Assembly (NCBI RefSeq): GCF_000956465.1
Contig: NZ_JYJA01000034.1
Location: forward strand, 124,001-188,000
Length of the DNA stretch: 64,000 nt
Direction: 5' to 3'
Source: Microbacterium trichothecenolyticum
GTDB taxonomy: Bacteria > Actinomycetota > Actinomycetes > Actinomycetales > Microbacteriaceae
The position numbers and the translations under genes were made by a program. Numbering within the stretch: position 1 is the first letter of the stretch; each line of letters opens with the position of its first letter. The notes under the pieces were generated by a model. The model did not search any database. It saw nothing but the letters and a program-made list of their open reading frames with translations, and was not told the origin of the DNA. This document shows positions 33,530-41,598 of the stretch, piece after piece.

Positions 33530-34756
33530 GTGACCGCCGCTGATTCACTCTCCAAGGCCCCCCTTTGGTCCGCCCACACCACCGAGCTGCGGGACTGGCG
33601 GCAGTCCGTCCGTGGTGGCAGCCGGGACGATCGGATGCTGCGCTCCGTAGCCGTGTCGATCCCCCCGCGCATCGCGCACCTGACCTACACGCCGAGCCCC
33701 GACCTGACCGCCGACGCAGAGCGGGCACTCGTCGAGGTGGCGACGACCGACGTCGAGGCACGAGCGCAGTCGCGCGCGCTCGGGCGCTTCATGCTTCGCA
33801 CCGAGTCGGTGGCGTCCTCAAAGATCGAGCGCATCTCGGCGAGCGCCGCCGACTACGCCCGCGCTCTCGCCGGAAGCCGGGCGAACAGCAGCGCCACCAG
33901 CATGGTGGCCGCATCCGCCGCGCTGCATCGCCTCGTCGACCGCGCCGGCGAGACGGGGAGCATCACCGTCGAGGATCTGCTTGCCGCCCATCGCACCCTC
34001 ATGGCCGACGACTCCGCCGAGGCGCACTACGCCGGCCGGTTGCGCGACGTGCAGAACTGGATCGGCGGCAGCGACCACAGTCCGCGCAATGCCCTGTACG
34101 TGCCGCCGCCCCCCGATCTCGTGGCTCCGCTGCTCGACGATCTCATCGAGTGGGCAGCGCGCGACGACACTCCCGTCTTCGCGCAGGTGGCGATCGCGCA
34201 CGCCCAGTTCGAGTCCATCCACCCGTTCACCGACGGCAACGGCCGCATCGGCCGCGCGCTCGTCAGCGCGATCCTGCGCCGGCGCGGGGTCACGAAGACC
34301 GCTGTCATGCCGCTCGCGAGCGGCCTGCTGGCAGTGAGAGACGACTACTTCGCCTCGCTCACGGCGTACCGCCAGGGTGAGCCCACCGCCATCATCGAGA
34401 TCATGGTGCGCGCAGCCGTCGCGGCAGCTGTCGAGTCGCGAACGTCGATCGACGCACTGCGTGAGCTCCCCACCGAGTGGCGGTCGCTCGTCGACGCGGC
34501 CGACGGCTCCGCCACCGATCGACTCCTCACCGCACTCCTCGACGACCCCGTGATGTCGGGCGAAGACGCGATCGCGGCGATCGGGAGCACCCCGGCGACG
34601 GCATACGCGGCGCTCGACCGGCTCACTGCGGCTGGCGTGATCACCGAGATCACCGGGCGCAAGCGCGGCCGCGTGTGGGCGACGAACGATGTGATCGGCG
34701 AACTGGACGACCTCGACCGTCGCATCCAGCGCCGCATGTTCGAGACGCCTGCCTGA
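33530..34756 (+). CDS. Fic-family protein (AMPylase fold) with C-terminal HTH
   Basis: A 408-residue class of stand-alone Fic proteins. The N-terminal half includes the SSKIERISAS segment typical of Fic/DUF4172-type proteins, where the motif S(S/A)xIE can act as an inhibitory helix. The catalytic motif HPFTDGNGRIGRALV lies near residue 230. A C-terminal winged helix follows (TPATAYAALDRLTAAGVITEITGRKRGRVW). Fic enzymes transfer AMP or other nucleotides to target proteins. GTG 33530 follows TAAACT by 6 bases. An AT-rich patch before it has TTTCA...TGAAA arms flanking the -10, consistent with autoregulation by the HTH (inference). Confidence 0.87.
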   Translation: MTAADSLSKAPLWSAHTTELRDWRQSVRGGSRDDRMLRSVAVSIPPRIAHLTYTPSPDLTADAERALVEVATTDVEARAQSRALGRFMLRTESVASSKIERISASAADYARALAGSRANSSATSMVAASAALHRLVDRAGETGSITVEDLLAAHRTLMADDSAEAHYAGRLRDVQNWIGGSDHSPRNALYVPPPPDLVAPLLDDLIEWAARDDTPVFAQVAIAHAQFESIHPFTDGNGRIGRALVSAILRRRGVTKTAVMPLASGLLAVRDDYFASLTAYRQGEPTAIIEIMVRAAVAAAVESRTSIDALRELPTEWRSLVDAADGSATDRLLTALLDDPVMSGEDAIAAIGSTPATAYAALDRLTAAGVITEITGRKRGRVWATNDVIGELDDLDRRIQRRMFETPA

Positions 34757-34769
34757 CCGCCTGGCGATC

Positions 34770-35069
34770 TCAGCCGTCGAGCACCTCGAGTCGCACCGTC
34801 ACCGGACCGCCGTCGGCCAGGCCTTCCGCATCGCGCACCGCCTTCTTCAGCGGCAGCACGTACGAGCCCGAGTCCGACGAGGGGAAGATCGACGTCGTCC
34901 ACTCCGTCCCGCCGATCTGCGCACGCACACGCACCGAGCCGAAGCCGCGGTATGGGCGAGGGATCTCGCGGATCTCCTCGCTCAGCTCGGGCGGCACCGA
35001 CGTGAAGAACCAGGCCGCATCATCTCGAGCGTCCCAACGGAAGACGTCGCCGTCGAACTCGATGATCAC
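34770..35069 (-). CDS. DUF1905-domain protein
   Basis: A 99-residue protein, VIIEFDGDVFRWDARDDAAWFFTSVPPELSEEIREI..., a DUF1905 beta-barrel-like small domain often paired with YdeI-type proteins. GTG 35069 overlaps the stop of the upstream SRPBCC gene by 4 bases (GTGA), so the two are translated together. A longer frame running upstream lies inside the SRPBCC gene and is rejected. Biochemical role unknown. Confidence 0.8.
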   Translation of the reverse strand: MIIEFDGDVFRWDARDDAAWFFTSVPPELSEEIREIPRPYRGFGSVRVRAQIGGTEWTTSIFPSSDSGSYVLPLKKAVRDAEGLADGGPVTVRLEVLDG

Positions 35070-35494
35070 AGGTGCTCGCCCGGCGCACCGCCGTGGCGAT
35101 CCACCAGGCGCTGCAGGCAGCTCGACCACCCGTCGACGTGGTTGTCGCGCTCCTCGGCGGTCGCGAAGCCGGAGTGCCTGACGATCACGCGGGTGGCAGC
35201 ATCCGCCGCGGACTGAAGCTCGATCTCGACATCGGTGGTGTGCTCCTCCCCCGCCCACCGCCACCCGAGCCGCAGCGCACGCGGCGCCTCGAAGGTGAGC
35301 ACCGTGCCCTCGACCGCCATGTCGACGGGCACCGACCGCACCTCCCAGCGGCCGAGCTCGCGCAGCTCGACGACCGCCGTCGTCTCGAACCGCGGCGGCC
35401 AGAACCACTCCGACAGACGACCCGCGACCGTGAATTCCCGCCATGCGACATCGACGGATGCTGCGACCAGCGCCTCTTCGGTGAGCTCATGCAT
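35066..35494 (-). CDS. SRPBCC (START/AHSA1-like) ligand-binding protein
   Basis: A 142-residue SRPBCC-fold protein: EEALVAASVDVAWREFTVAGRLSEWFWPPRFE at the start, LRLGWRWAGEEHTTDVEIELQSA in the middle, and the long C-terminal helix HVDGWSSCLQRLVDRHGG. Family members bind hydrophobic ligands or act as AHSA1-like proteins. ATG 35494 is preceded by TACGGT on the minus strand (35506-35501) with a 6-base spacer, a leaderless start. Confidence 0.83.
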   Translation of the reverse strand: MHELTEEALVAASVDVAWREFTVAGRLSEWFWPPRFETTAVVELRELGRWEVRSVPVDMAVEGTVLTFEAPRALRLGWRWAGEEHTTDVEIELQSAADAATRVIVRHSGFATAEERDNHVDGWSSCLQRLVDRHGGAPGEHL

Positions 35495-35535
35495 GCTGAC
35501 ACCGTACGCCGAGCCTCCCCCATAGGATCGAGCGC

Positions 35536-35967
35536 ATGCCCAACCCGCGACCCCGCGCTCCCCTCGCGACGCCGGAGCGCCCCGGACGCGATCTCTCCAA
35601 GCCGCTGCCCGCGGCGCTCAGCTGGATCACCCTGATCGCCTTCGCCGCAACTCTCGCGGGTGCTTGCTTCGTGTTCGAGCTCGCGTGGTGGGTGCCGGCG
35701 CTCTACGGTGCCGCGAGCATCGCCGCGTTCGCGGCCTACGGCATCGACAAGGCGGCCGCGCGCCGCCAGGCGAACCGCATCTCGGAACAGACGCTGCTCA
35801 TCCTCGGCCTCGTCGGTGGCTGGCCGGGAGCGCTCGTCGCTCAGCAGCTCTTCCGCCACAAGACCCGCAAGCGGTCGTTCCGGCGCGCGTTCTGGGGCAC
35901 GGTCGGGGTGAACGTCCTCGCGCTCGCGGCCTATGTGTACCTGACGGCCCCGGCTCTCGGCAGCTGA
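35536..35967 (+). CDS. DUF1294 small membrane protein
   Basis: A 143-residue membrane protein with three helices. The DUF1294 core AAYGIDKAAARRQANRISEQTLLILGLVGGWPGALVAQQLFRHKTRKRSFRRAFW is clear. ATG 35536 follows TAGGAT (35523-35528) by 7 bases, leaderless. In other bacteria DUF1294 can be fused to a cold-shock domain; here it stands alone. Function unknown. Confidence 0.82.
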   Translation: MPNPRPRAPLATPERPGRDLSKPLPAALSWITLIAFAATLAGACFVFELAWWVPALYGAASIAAFAAYGIDKAAARRQANRISEQTLLILGLVGGWPGALVAQQLFRHKTRKRSFRRAFWGTVGVNVLALAAYVYLTAPALGS

Positions 35968-35971
35968 CCCG

Positions 35972-36769
35972 TCAGCGACCGTACTCGGGGGCCCAGTCGT
36001 CGCCGTCGGGGGCCCACTCGCCCGACGCGGACGCCACCCGCGACGGCTCGGCCCGGCGCCACTTCGCACCCTCGGGCCAGCTCGCCGCGAACGTCGACGC
36101 GACCTTGAACACCCGCCGCGACAGCCCCGACAGAGTCTGCACCGGACGTGCCGACACGGGCATGCGCAGCTGGGGGTCGTAGCGGACGCCGTCGGACGAG
36201 CGCAGGCGGATCGTGAGGTCGAGGTCGTCGTGGATGCGTGCGTTCCCGCGGTCGACCTGATCGCGCACGCGCTCCCAGACGCGCGTGCGCATCGCGAAGT
36301 TCGAGCCGAACACGAGCGGGATGCCGAGCCACTTCTTGATCCAGTAGTGGCCGCCGCCGATGTACCAGCGCTCGCCGAGGTAGTTCTGCAGGGGCGTGCC
36401 GCCGTAGAACTCGGCGCCGCCGGTCAGCACGCCGAGCGTCGGATCTGCGACGAAGGCACGGACGAGTCGCGCGATCCAGTCGGGGTGCGGCCGCGAGTCC
36501 GCGTCGAGCCGAGCGATGATGTCGGCGTGCTCGACCGCCACGTCGTAGCCGCGGGACACGGCCGGCCAGATGCCGATGGACGGCTCATATGCCACGACGG
36601 TGTCGTACGCGTGGGCGACGGCGGCGGAGGCATCCGTGCTGGCATTGTCGACCACGATCACGACGTCGGGCTGATGCGTCTGCGCGGCGAGTGCGGCCAG
36701 GCACGCGTCGAGGTATCCCGCGTCGTTGCGACAGGGGATGACCACGGCGACGCGAGGGGCGAGGGGCAC
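35972..36769 (-). CDS. Glycosyltransferase family 2
   Basis: A 265-residue GT-A enzyme: VAVVIPCRNDAGYLDACLAALAAQ at the start, VDNASTDAS, the nucleotide-metal DxD motif ARLDADSRPHPDW, and GGGHYWIKKWLG further on. No membrane helices. Likely transfers a sugar to a cell-envelope acceptor. I chose GTG 36769 because TATCGT (minus strand) ends 7 bases before it, in line with other leaderless starts here; GTG 36778 is an in-frame alternative. Divergent from the GNAT gene. Confidence 0.82.
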   Translation of the reverse strand: MPLAPRVAVVIPCRNDAGYLDACLAALAAQTHQPDVVIVVDNASTDASAAVAHAYDTVVAYEPSIGIWPAVSRGYDVAVEHADIIARLDADSRPHPDWIARLVRAFVADPTLGVLTGGAEFYGGTPLQNYLGERWYIGGGHYWIKKWLGIPLVFGSNFAMRTRVWERVRDQVDRGNARIHDDLDLTIRLRSSDGVRYDPQLRMPVSARPVQTLSGLSRRVFKVASTFAASWPEGAKWRRAEPSRVASASGEWAPDGDDWAPEYGR

Positions 36770-36819
36770 AAGCCACACGATACTCCCGGGCTGTCGGGAG
36801 GCGGCGATACCCTGCCGAC

Positions 36820-37407
36820 ATGAACGGACTGCGCTTCGTTCCAGCGAACGAGGCCTCGTGGGACGACCTGCAGGCCATCCTCACGGGCGCCGCGGGGCGG
36901 TGCCGATGCCAGCGTCAGCGCCTCGGCGATCACGACTGGTGGCGCATGCCCGAGTCGGAACGCGCCGCGATCCTGCGCGCCGAGACGAACTGCGACGACC
37001 CGCGCGCGACCGAGACGATCGGCATCGTCGCTTACGACGGCGACGAGCCCGTCGCGTGGTGCGCGGTCGACCGGCGAGGAGTCTACGGGCGGGTTCGCGG
37101 CTCCCCGGTGCCCTGGCAGGGCCGCGACGAAGACCCCGACGACGAGTCGGTCTGGGCGATCGCCTGCGTCGTCGTGCGCAAGGGCCACCGAGGTGAGGGG
37201 ATCACCTACCCGCTCATCGCGGCCGCCGCCGAGCACGCGCGCGCACGCGGCGCAGCGGCGGTCGAGGGGTATCCGATGCTGACCGACGGCAAGAAGGTCG
37301 TCTGGGACGAACTCAGCGTCGGACCGGTCGGACCGTTCCTCGCCGCGGGGTTCCGAGAGGTCACGCATCCGACGAAGCGACGCCTCGTGATGCGCCTCGA
37401 CTTCTGA
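36820..37407 (+). CDS. GNAT-family acetyltransferase
   Basis: A 195-residue GNAT protein. Acetyl-CoA-binding motif A reads IACVVVRKGHRGEGITYPLIAAAAEHARARG. An unusual N-terminal CRCQRQRLGDHDWW segment has two adjacent Cys and may bind metal or help shape the substrate site. ATG 36820 follows TACCCT (36808-36813) by 6 bases. Substrate unknown. Confidence 0.82.
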   Translation: MNGLRFVPANEASWDDLQAILTGAAGRCRCQRQRLGDHDWWRMPESERAAILRAETNCDDPRATETIGIVAYDGDEPVAWCAVDRRGVYGRVRGSPVPWQGRDEDPDDESVWAIACVVVRKGHRGEGITYPLIAAAAEHARARGAAAVEGYPMLTDGKKVVWDELSVGPVGPFLAAGFREVTHPTKRRLVMRLDF

Positions 37408-37441
37408 AACGACTCAGCGAGCTCTCGTCGGAAACTGCCCC

Positions 37442-37470
37442 TTGAGACCGCTCCCACGGTTGGTTACAGT
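37442..37470 (+). promoter_or_regulatory. Promoter of the secreted beta-helix gene
   Basis: TTGAGA (37442-37447), 17-bp spacer, TACAGT (37465-37470). A ribosome site GGAGAGGA follows about 12 bases before ATG 37522. Confidence 0.6.
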
Positions 37471-37521
37471 CCGGTAAGTAAGCGGCACCCCGCCGCGTCA
37501 CCTCAACGGAGAGGACTCCCC

Positions 37522-39441
37522 ATGCCCGCCCCCGTTTCACGCCTCACGGCACCGACCGCACGATCGGGCCGGCGTGCCCGCGCCGTGCGCATCGGCACCG
37601 TGGTGACCGGCACCGCCCTCGTCGCAGGCGCGCTGATGGCCACACCGGCCGTCGCAGCGCCGCCGCGCGCCGTCGACCCGTACAACCCGGACTTCGGCCC
37701 GAACGTCACGATCTACTCCCCCGACACTCCCGTCGACGAGATCCGGGCCGACCTCGACGCGCTGCACGCGCAGCAGGTCGACGCCGAGATGAGCACCAAC
37801 CGCCAGGCCGTGTACTTCCTGCCCGGCCAGTACGGCTCGACCGCCGACCCGCTGCAGGTCAAGGTCGGCTACTACACCGAGATCGCGGGCCTCGGCGCCT
37901 CGCCCGAGGAAGTCACCGTCCACGGCGCCGTCGAGGTCTACAACCGCTGTCTCGCCGACGGCGGCACGGGCAACTGCCTCGCGCTCGTGAACTTCTGGCG
38001 CACGATCTCGAACCTGTCCATCGACATCCAGACACCCGATCGCGGGTGCCGCAGCGGTGCCGACTTCTGGGCCGTGTCACAGGCCGTCTCGATGCGGCGC
38101 CTCGACATCTCGGGCGGCAACCTCTCGCTCATGGACTACTGCACCGCCGGGCCGCAGTACGCCAGCGGCGGCTTCATCGCCGACTCGCGTCTGCCGTTCG
38201 TGATCAACGGCTCGCAGCAGCAGTGGCTGATCCGCAACAGTGAGGTCGCCGGCTGGTCGAACGCCGTCTGGAACCAGGTGTTCTCGGGAGTCGTCGGCGC
38301 GCCCGACGAGGCCGGCTTCCCGAACCCGCCGTACACGACGGTCGACCAGACGCCGGTCAGCCGCGAGAAGCCGTACCTCTACGTCGACGACGAGGGCCGC
38401 TACAACGTCCGGGTGCCTGCGGCACAGCGCGACACGAGCGGGATCAGCTGGGGCGCGGGTGAGACCGCGGGGCGCAGCATCCCGATCACCGATTTCTACA
38501 TCGCGACCCCATCCGACTCGGTGAAGGACATCAACAACGCGCTCGCGCGCGGGCAGCACCTGATCCTCACGCCGGGCATCTACGACGTCGCCCAGTCGAT
38601 CCAGGTCAAGCGCGCGAACACGGTCGTGCTCGGCCTCGGTCACGCGACGCTCACCGCGGTGAACGGCGCGGTGCCGCTCGAGGTGAAGGACGCCGACGGC
38701 ATCGTCGTCGCGGGCGTCACCATCGACGCGGGCGCGCAGCTCTCGCCGGTGCTGCTGCGCGTCGGCAGCCCCAACGGGAACAAGAAGCTCGATGCGCAGA
38801 ACCCGATCACGCTGAGCGACGTGTACTTCCGCGTCGGCGGCCCGCACGTGGGCAAGTCGACGACGGCGCTCGAGGTGAACGCCGACGACGTGCTGATCGA
38901 CCACACATGGGTGTGGCGCGGCGACCACGGCGTCGAGGGCTTCGACCCGAACAACGGCGTCAACGGAGACACCCAGCGCTGGAACACCAACACGGGCGCG
39001 AACGGCGTCATCGTGAACGGTGACGACGTGACCGCGACGGGGCTGTTCGTCGAGCACTTCCAGAGGTACAACACGCTCTGGAACGGCGAGAACGGCCGGG
39101 TCATCCTGTACCAGAACGAGCTCCCCTACGACCCGCCCAGTCAGGCCGACTGGACGCAGCCGAACGGCACTCTCGGATACCCCGGCTACAAGGTGGCCGA
39201 CCACGTCGAGAACCACCAGCTCGACGGCGCCGGCGTGTACGTGTTCAACCAGAACAACCCGTCGATCATCACGGCGAACGGGTTCGAGGTGCCTGAGGCG
39301 CCCGGCGTGAAGCTGCACCACATCATGACGGTGAACCTGTCGGCCGGCACGGTCCAGCACGTCGTGAACGGCGTCGGCGGCCAGGCCGACGCCACCAACA
39401 CCGGCGCCCCGCAGTTCGTGGTGGACTACCTCACCCCGTAA
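37522..39441 (+). CDS. Secreted right-handed beta-helix protein (unknown catalytic class)
   Basis: A 639-residue exported protein. Twin Arg residues and a hydrophobic stretch lead to a signal cleavage near ATPAVA/APPRAV (about residue 45). The rest has two pectate-lyase-like or GH55-like parallel beta-helix halves with many Asn/Gly/Val turns (GLGHATLTAVNGAVPLEV, VNADDVLIDHTWVWRGDHG). Relatives in Streptomyces and other soil actinobacteria are often named coagulation factor 5/8-type or adenylyl cyclase, neither of which fits what I see. A polysaccharide-active or binding role is likely, but the catalytic residues cannot be named. Confidence 0.75.
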   Translation: MPAPVSRLTAPTARSGRRARAVRIGTVVTGTALVAGALMATPAVAAPPRAVDPYNPDFGPNVTIYSPDTPVDEIRADLDALHAQQVDAEMSTNRQAVYFLPGQYGSTADPLQVKVGYYTEIAGLGASPEEVTVHGAVEVYNRCLADGGTGNCLALVNFWRTISNLSIDIQTPDRGCRSGADFWAVSQAVSMRRLDISGGNLSLMDYCTAGPQYASGGFIADSRLPFVINGSQQQWLIRNSEVAGWSNAVWNQVFSGVVGAPDEAGFPNPPYTTVDQTPVSREKPYLYVDDEGRYNVRVPAAQRDTSGISWGAGETAGRSIPITDFYIATPSDSVKDINNALARGQHLILTPGIYDVAQSIQVKRANTVVLGLGHATLTAVNGAVPLEVKDADGIVVAGVTIDAGAQLSPVLLRVGSPNGNKKLDAQNPITLSDVYFRVGGPHVGKSTTALEVNADDVLIDHTWVWRGDHGVEGFDPNNGVNGDTQRWNTNTGANGVIVNGDDVTATGLFVEHFQRYNTLWNGENGRVILYQNELPYDPPSQADWTQPNGTLGYPGYKVADHVENHQLDGAGVYVFNQNNPSIITANGFEVPEAPGVKLHHIMTVNLSAGTVQHVVNGVGGQADATNTGAPQFVVDYLTP

Positions 39442-39453
39442 AGACCCCCGGAA

Positions 39454-39498
39454 ACGGATGCCTCGGCCCGGCGCGCTGCGCGGGGTCGAGGCATCCGT
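39454..39498. terminator. Terminator palindrome after the beta-helix gene
   Basis: ACGGATGCCTCG (39454-39465) pairs perfectly with CGAGGCATCCGT (39487-39498); a wobble and a CCC/GGG core extend it inward. Same family as 23306 and 41549. It separates this gene from the convergent aldo/keto reductase. Confidence 0.8.
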
Positions 39499-39515
39499 GA
39501 TTCAGCGACGGAGGT

Positions 39516-40508
39516 TCACCAGTGCGGGTGGATCGCTGCGCGGAGGTCGCGGTCGTACACGTCGTGCACGACGCGGTCGAACGCGGCCAGGTCGAAGCCA
39601 CCCTCGACGAGGGCGGCCGCCGCCGCGTTGGACTCCGCCTGCCGCACGTTGCGCGCGCCGGGGATGACGCTCGTGACGCCGGGGCGCGATGCGATCCACG
39701 CGAGGGTCGCGGCGGGCAGCGAGACACCGTCCGGCAGGGCAGCGGCGAGCTCGGCAGCTGCCGCGACGCCGGTCTCGAAGTCGACGCCCGAGAACGTCTC
39801 GCCGCGGTCGAACGCCTCGCCGTGGCGGTTGTAGGTGCGGTGGTCGTCGGCGGCGAAGGTCGTGGCCGCGGTGTACCTGCCCGACAGCAGGCCCGATGCG
39901 AGCGGCACGCGCGCGAAGATCGCGACCCCGGCGGCCTCGGCGGCGGGCAGCACCTCGTCGAGCGGCTTGAGGCGGAACGGGTTGAAGATGATCTGCACGT
40001 TCGTCACGTTCGGGCGGGCGATCGCCGCGAGCGCCTGCGCCGTCGTCTCGACCGAGACGCCGTACGCCGCGATCGCACCGTCGGCGACGAGCGCATCGAG
40101 GGCGTCGTACGTGGCGTCATCCTCGATCACCGCGGTCGGCGGGCAGTGCAGCTGCACCAGGTCGAGCGTGTCGACGCCGAGGTTCGCGCGCGAGCGGTCG
40201 GTCCACGTGCGGAAGTTCTCGGGCGTGTAGTTCTCCGGCTCCTGCGCGAGACGTCGGCCCATCTTCGTCGCGACCGTGATGCCGTGGCCGGGCCGCCCGC
40301 CGAGGAATCGGCCGATGATCGACTCGCTCCGCCCGTCGCCGTAGACATCCGCGGTGTCGAAGAGGGTGACGCCTTCGTCGACGGATGCTGCGAGCACCGC
40401 GGTCGCGTCGTCCTCGGTGACGGCACCCCAATCGGCGCCGAGCTGCCAGGTGCCGAGGCCGATCGCCGAGACCGAGCGTCCGGTGCGGCCGAGTGCGCGC
40501 TGTTGCAT
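39516..40508 (-). CDS. Aldo/keto reductase
   Basis: A 330-residue (beta/alpha)8 NADPH-dependent oxidoreductase. The catalytic tetrad is visible: Asp and Tyr in TLFDTADVYGDG, Lys in TVATKMGRRL, and His in LVQLHCPP. The C-terminal SVIPGARNVRQAESNAAA binds NADPH phosphate. ATG 40508 has GGAGG upstream. Substrate cannot be inferred; it resembles general aldehyde/sugar reductases of the AKR11/12 kind. Confidence 0.88.
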   Translation of the reverse strand: MQQRALGRTGRSVSAIGLGTWQLGADWGAVTEDDATAVLAASVDEGVTLFDTADVYGDGRSESIIGRFLGGRPGHGITVATKMGRRLAQEPENYTPENFRTWTDRSRANLGVDTLDLVQLHCPPTAVIEDDATYDALDALVADGAIAAYGVSVETTAQALAAIARPNVTNVQIIFNPFRLKPLDEVLPAAEAAGVAIFARVPLASGLLSGRYTAATTFAADDHRTYNRHGEAFDRGETFSGVDFETGVAAAAELAAALPDGVSLPAATLAWIASRPGVTSVIPGARNVRQAESNAAAAALVEGGFDLAAFDRVVHDVYDRDLRAAIHPHW

Positions 40509-40545
40509 GAGGATCCTCCGAAGTGGGGTTGTGTGGCGGTCGAGC

Positions 40546-41499
40546 TTACGGATTGACGATGACGGGGGTTCCGAGCGGGAGTTCGGAGAGCTTGGTGATC
40601 GCATCGGGGTCGACGCGGAGGCATCCGTTCGAGATCGGTCCGGAGCGGTCGTCGTGGTAGTGGAATGCCGTGACCGCGACATCCGCTCCCCCGAAGCCGT
40701 CGAGGGTCGGCGACTGCACCGACAGATACACGATCGGGTGGCCGCGCGTGTACGCGTACTCGGGCACCACACGCGTCGTCATGATGAACGCGCGACCGAG
40801 GGGGGTCGGCGTGCGATCGGTGCCCCACGCGAAGTCCGACGCGATGCGCTCGGGCACGCCGGCGCGGACGATGTCGATCGTGCGACCGGAGATGCTCACG
40901 ACGACGCTGGTGTCGGTCGGGGCGAGGTCGATGTCGGTCTTGCGCATCCACCCGGCGGTCTGGGCCGGGTTGCCCTGCGAGGGGACGGCCTGGCGCCCGG
41001 TGAGGAGGACCTTGACCCAGTTCTCCTGCTCCTCGACCACCGGGACGGAGGTGCCGTCATAGGGGTACTCGTGCGGAAGGTAGGCGACCGGCTCGGCGGT
41101 GGGATCGGCCCAGACGGGGGCGCCGATGCCTTTTGCGACGGCGTGCGTGGGCAGCGGGGCGGTGAACGCCGCATCGTCGACGGGCAGCGCCGGAATGATG
41201 GCGAAGACGCTGATCTGCGGGAGGGTCGACACGTCGTACGACGCGGTGTTCGCGGCGAACCCCGTGGGGGTCGGCGTGGGTGCGGGCGTGGCGGTGCGGG
41301 TCGGGGTCGCCGTCACGGTCGGAGTCGGTGCGGCCGATGCCTCCGTGGCGGGCGGACGGACGAGCCACGCCACGGTCAGGGCGCCGGCGAGGAGCGCCGC
41401 GGCGAGCGCCAGCACGACCCAGACGTTCGGTCGGCGCTTCGACGGCGCGATGCTGTCGGGTTCGACCGCTGCCGGGCCGTCGGTCTCGGCATCCCCCAT
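40546..41499 (-). CDS. L,D-transpeptidase (YkuD) with membrane anchor
   Basis: A 317-residue envelope enzyme. A cytosolic tail and one helix (WVVLALAAALLAGALTVAWLV) are followed by a Thr/Pro-rich linker and the YkuD domain. The motif FHYHDDRSGPISNGCLRV carries the catalytic His and Cys (Cys about 293). Such enzymes form 3-3 cross-links in peptidoglycan; a middle SH3-like segment (VWADPTAEPVAYL...NWVKVLLTGRQA) may position substrate. The ATG at 41499 has a GGGGGA site. Confidence 0.9.
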   Translation of the reverse strand: MGDAETDGPAAVEPDSIAPSKRRPNVWVVLALAAALLAGALTVAWLVRPPATEASAAPTPTVTATPTRTATPAPTPTPTGFAANTASYDVSTLPQISVFAIIPALPVDDAAFTAPLPTHAVAKGIGAPVWADPTAEPVAYLPHEYPYDGTSVPVVEEQENWVKVLLTGRQAVPSQGNPAQTAGWMRKTDIDLAPTDTSVVVSISGRTIDIVRAGVPERIASDFAWGTDRTPTPLGRAFIMTTRVVPEYAYTRGHPIVYLSVQSPTLDGFGGADVAVTAFHYHDDRSGPISNGCLRVDPDAITKLSELPLGTPVIVNP

Positions 41500-41548
41500 T
41501 CCCCCATGGTCGGCCCGGATGACGGATGCCGCAACCTGACGCCGACAC

Positions 41549-41592
41549 ACGGATGCCTCGTCCCGCCCATTGCGCCGGGACGAGGCATCCGT
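41549..41592. terminator. Terminator palindrome between the propeller lectin and L,D-transpeptidase genes
   Basis: A perfect 17-bp stem (41549-41565 with 41576-41592) and 10-nt loop, starting ACGGATGCCTCG. It terminates the lectin gene upstream of the transpeptidase (both minus strand). Confidence 0.8.
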
Positions 41593-41598
41593 GATCCG

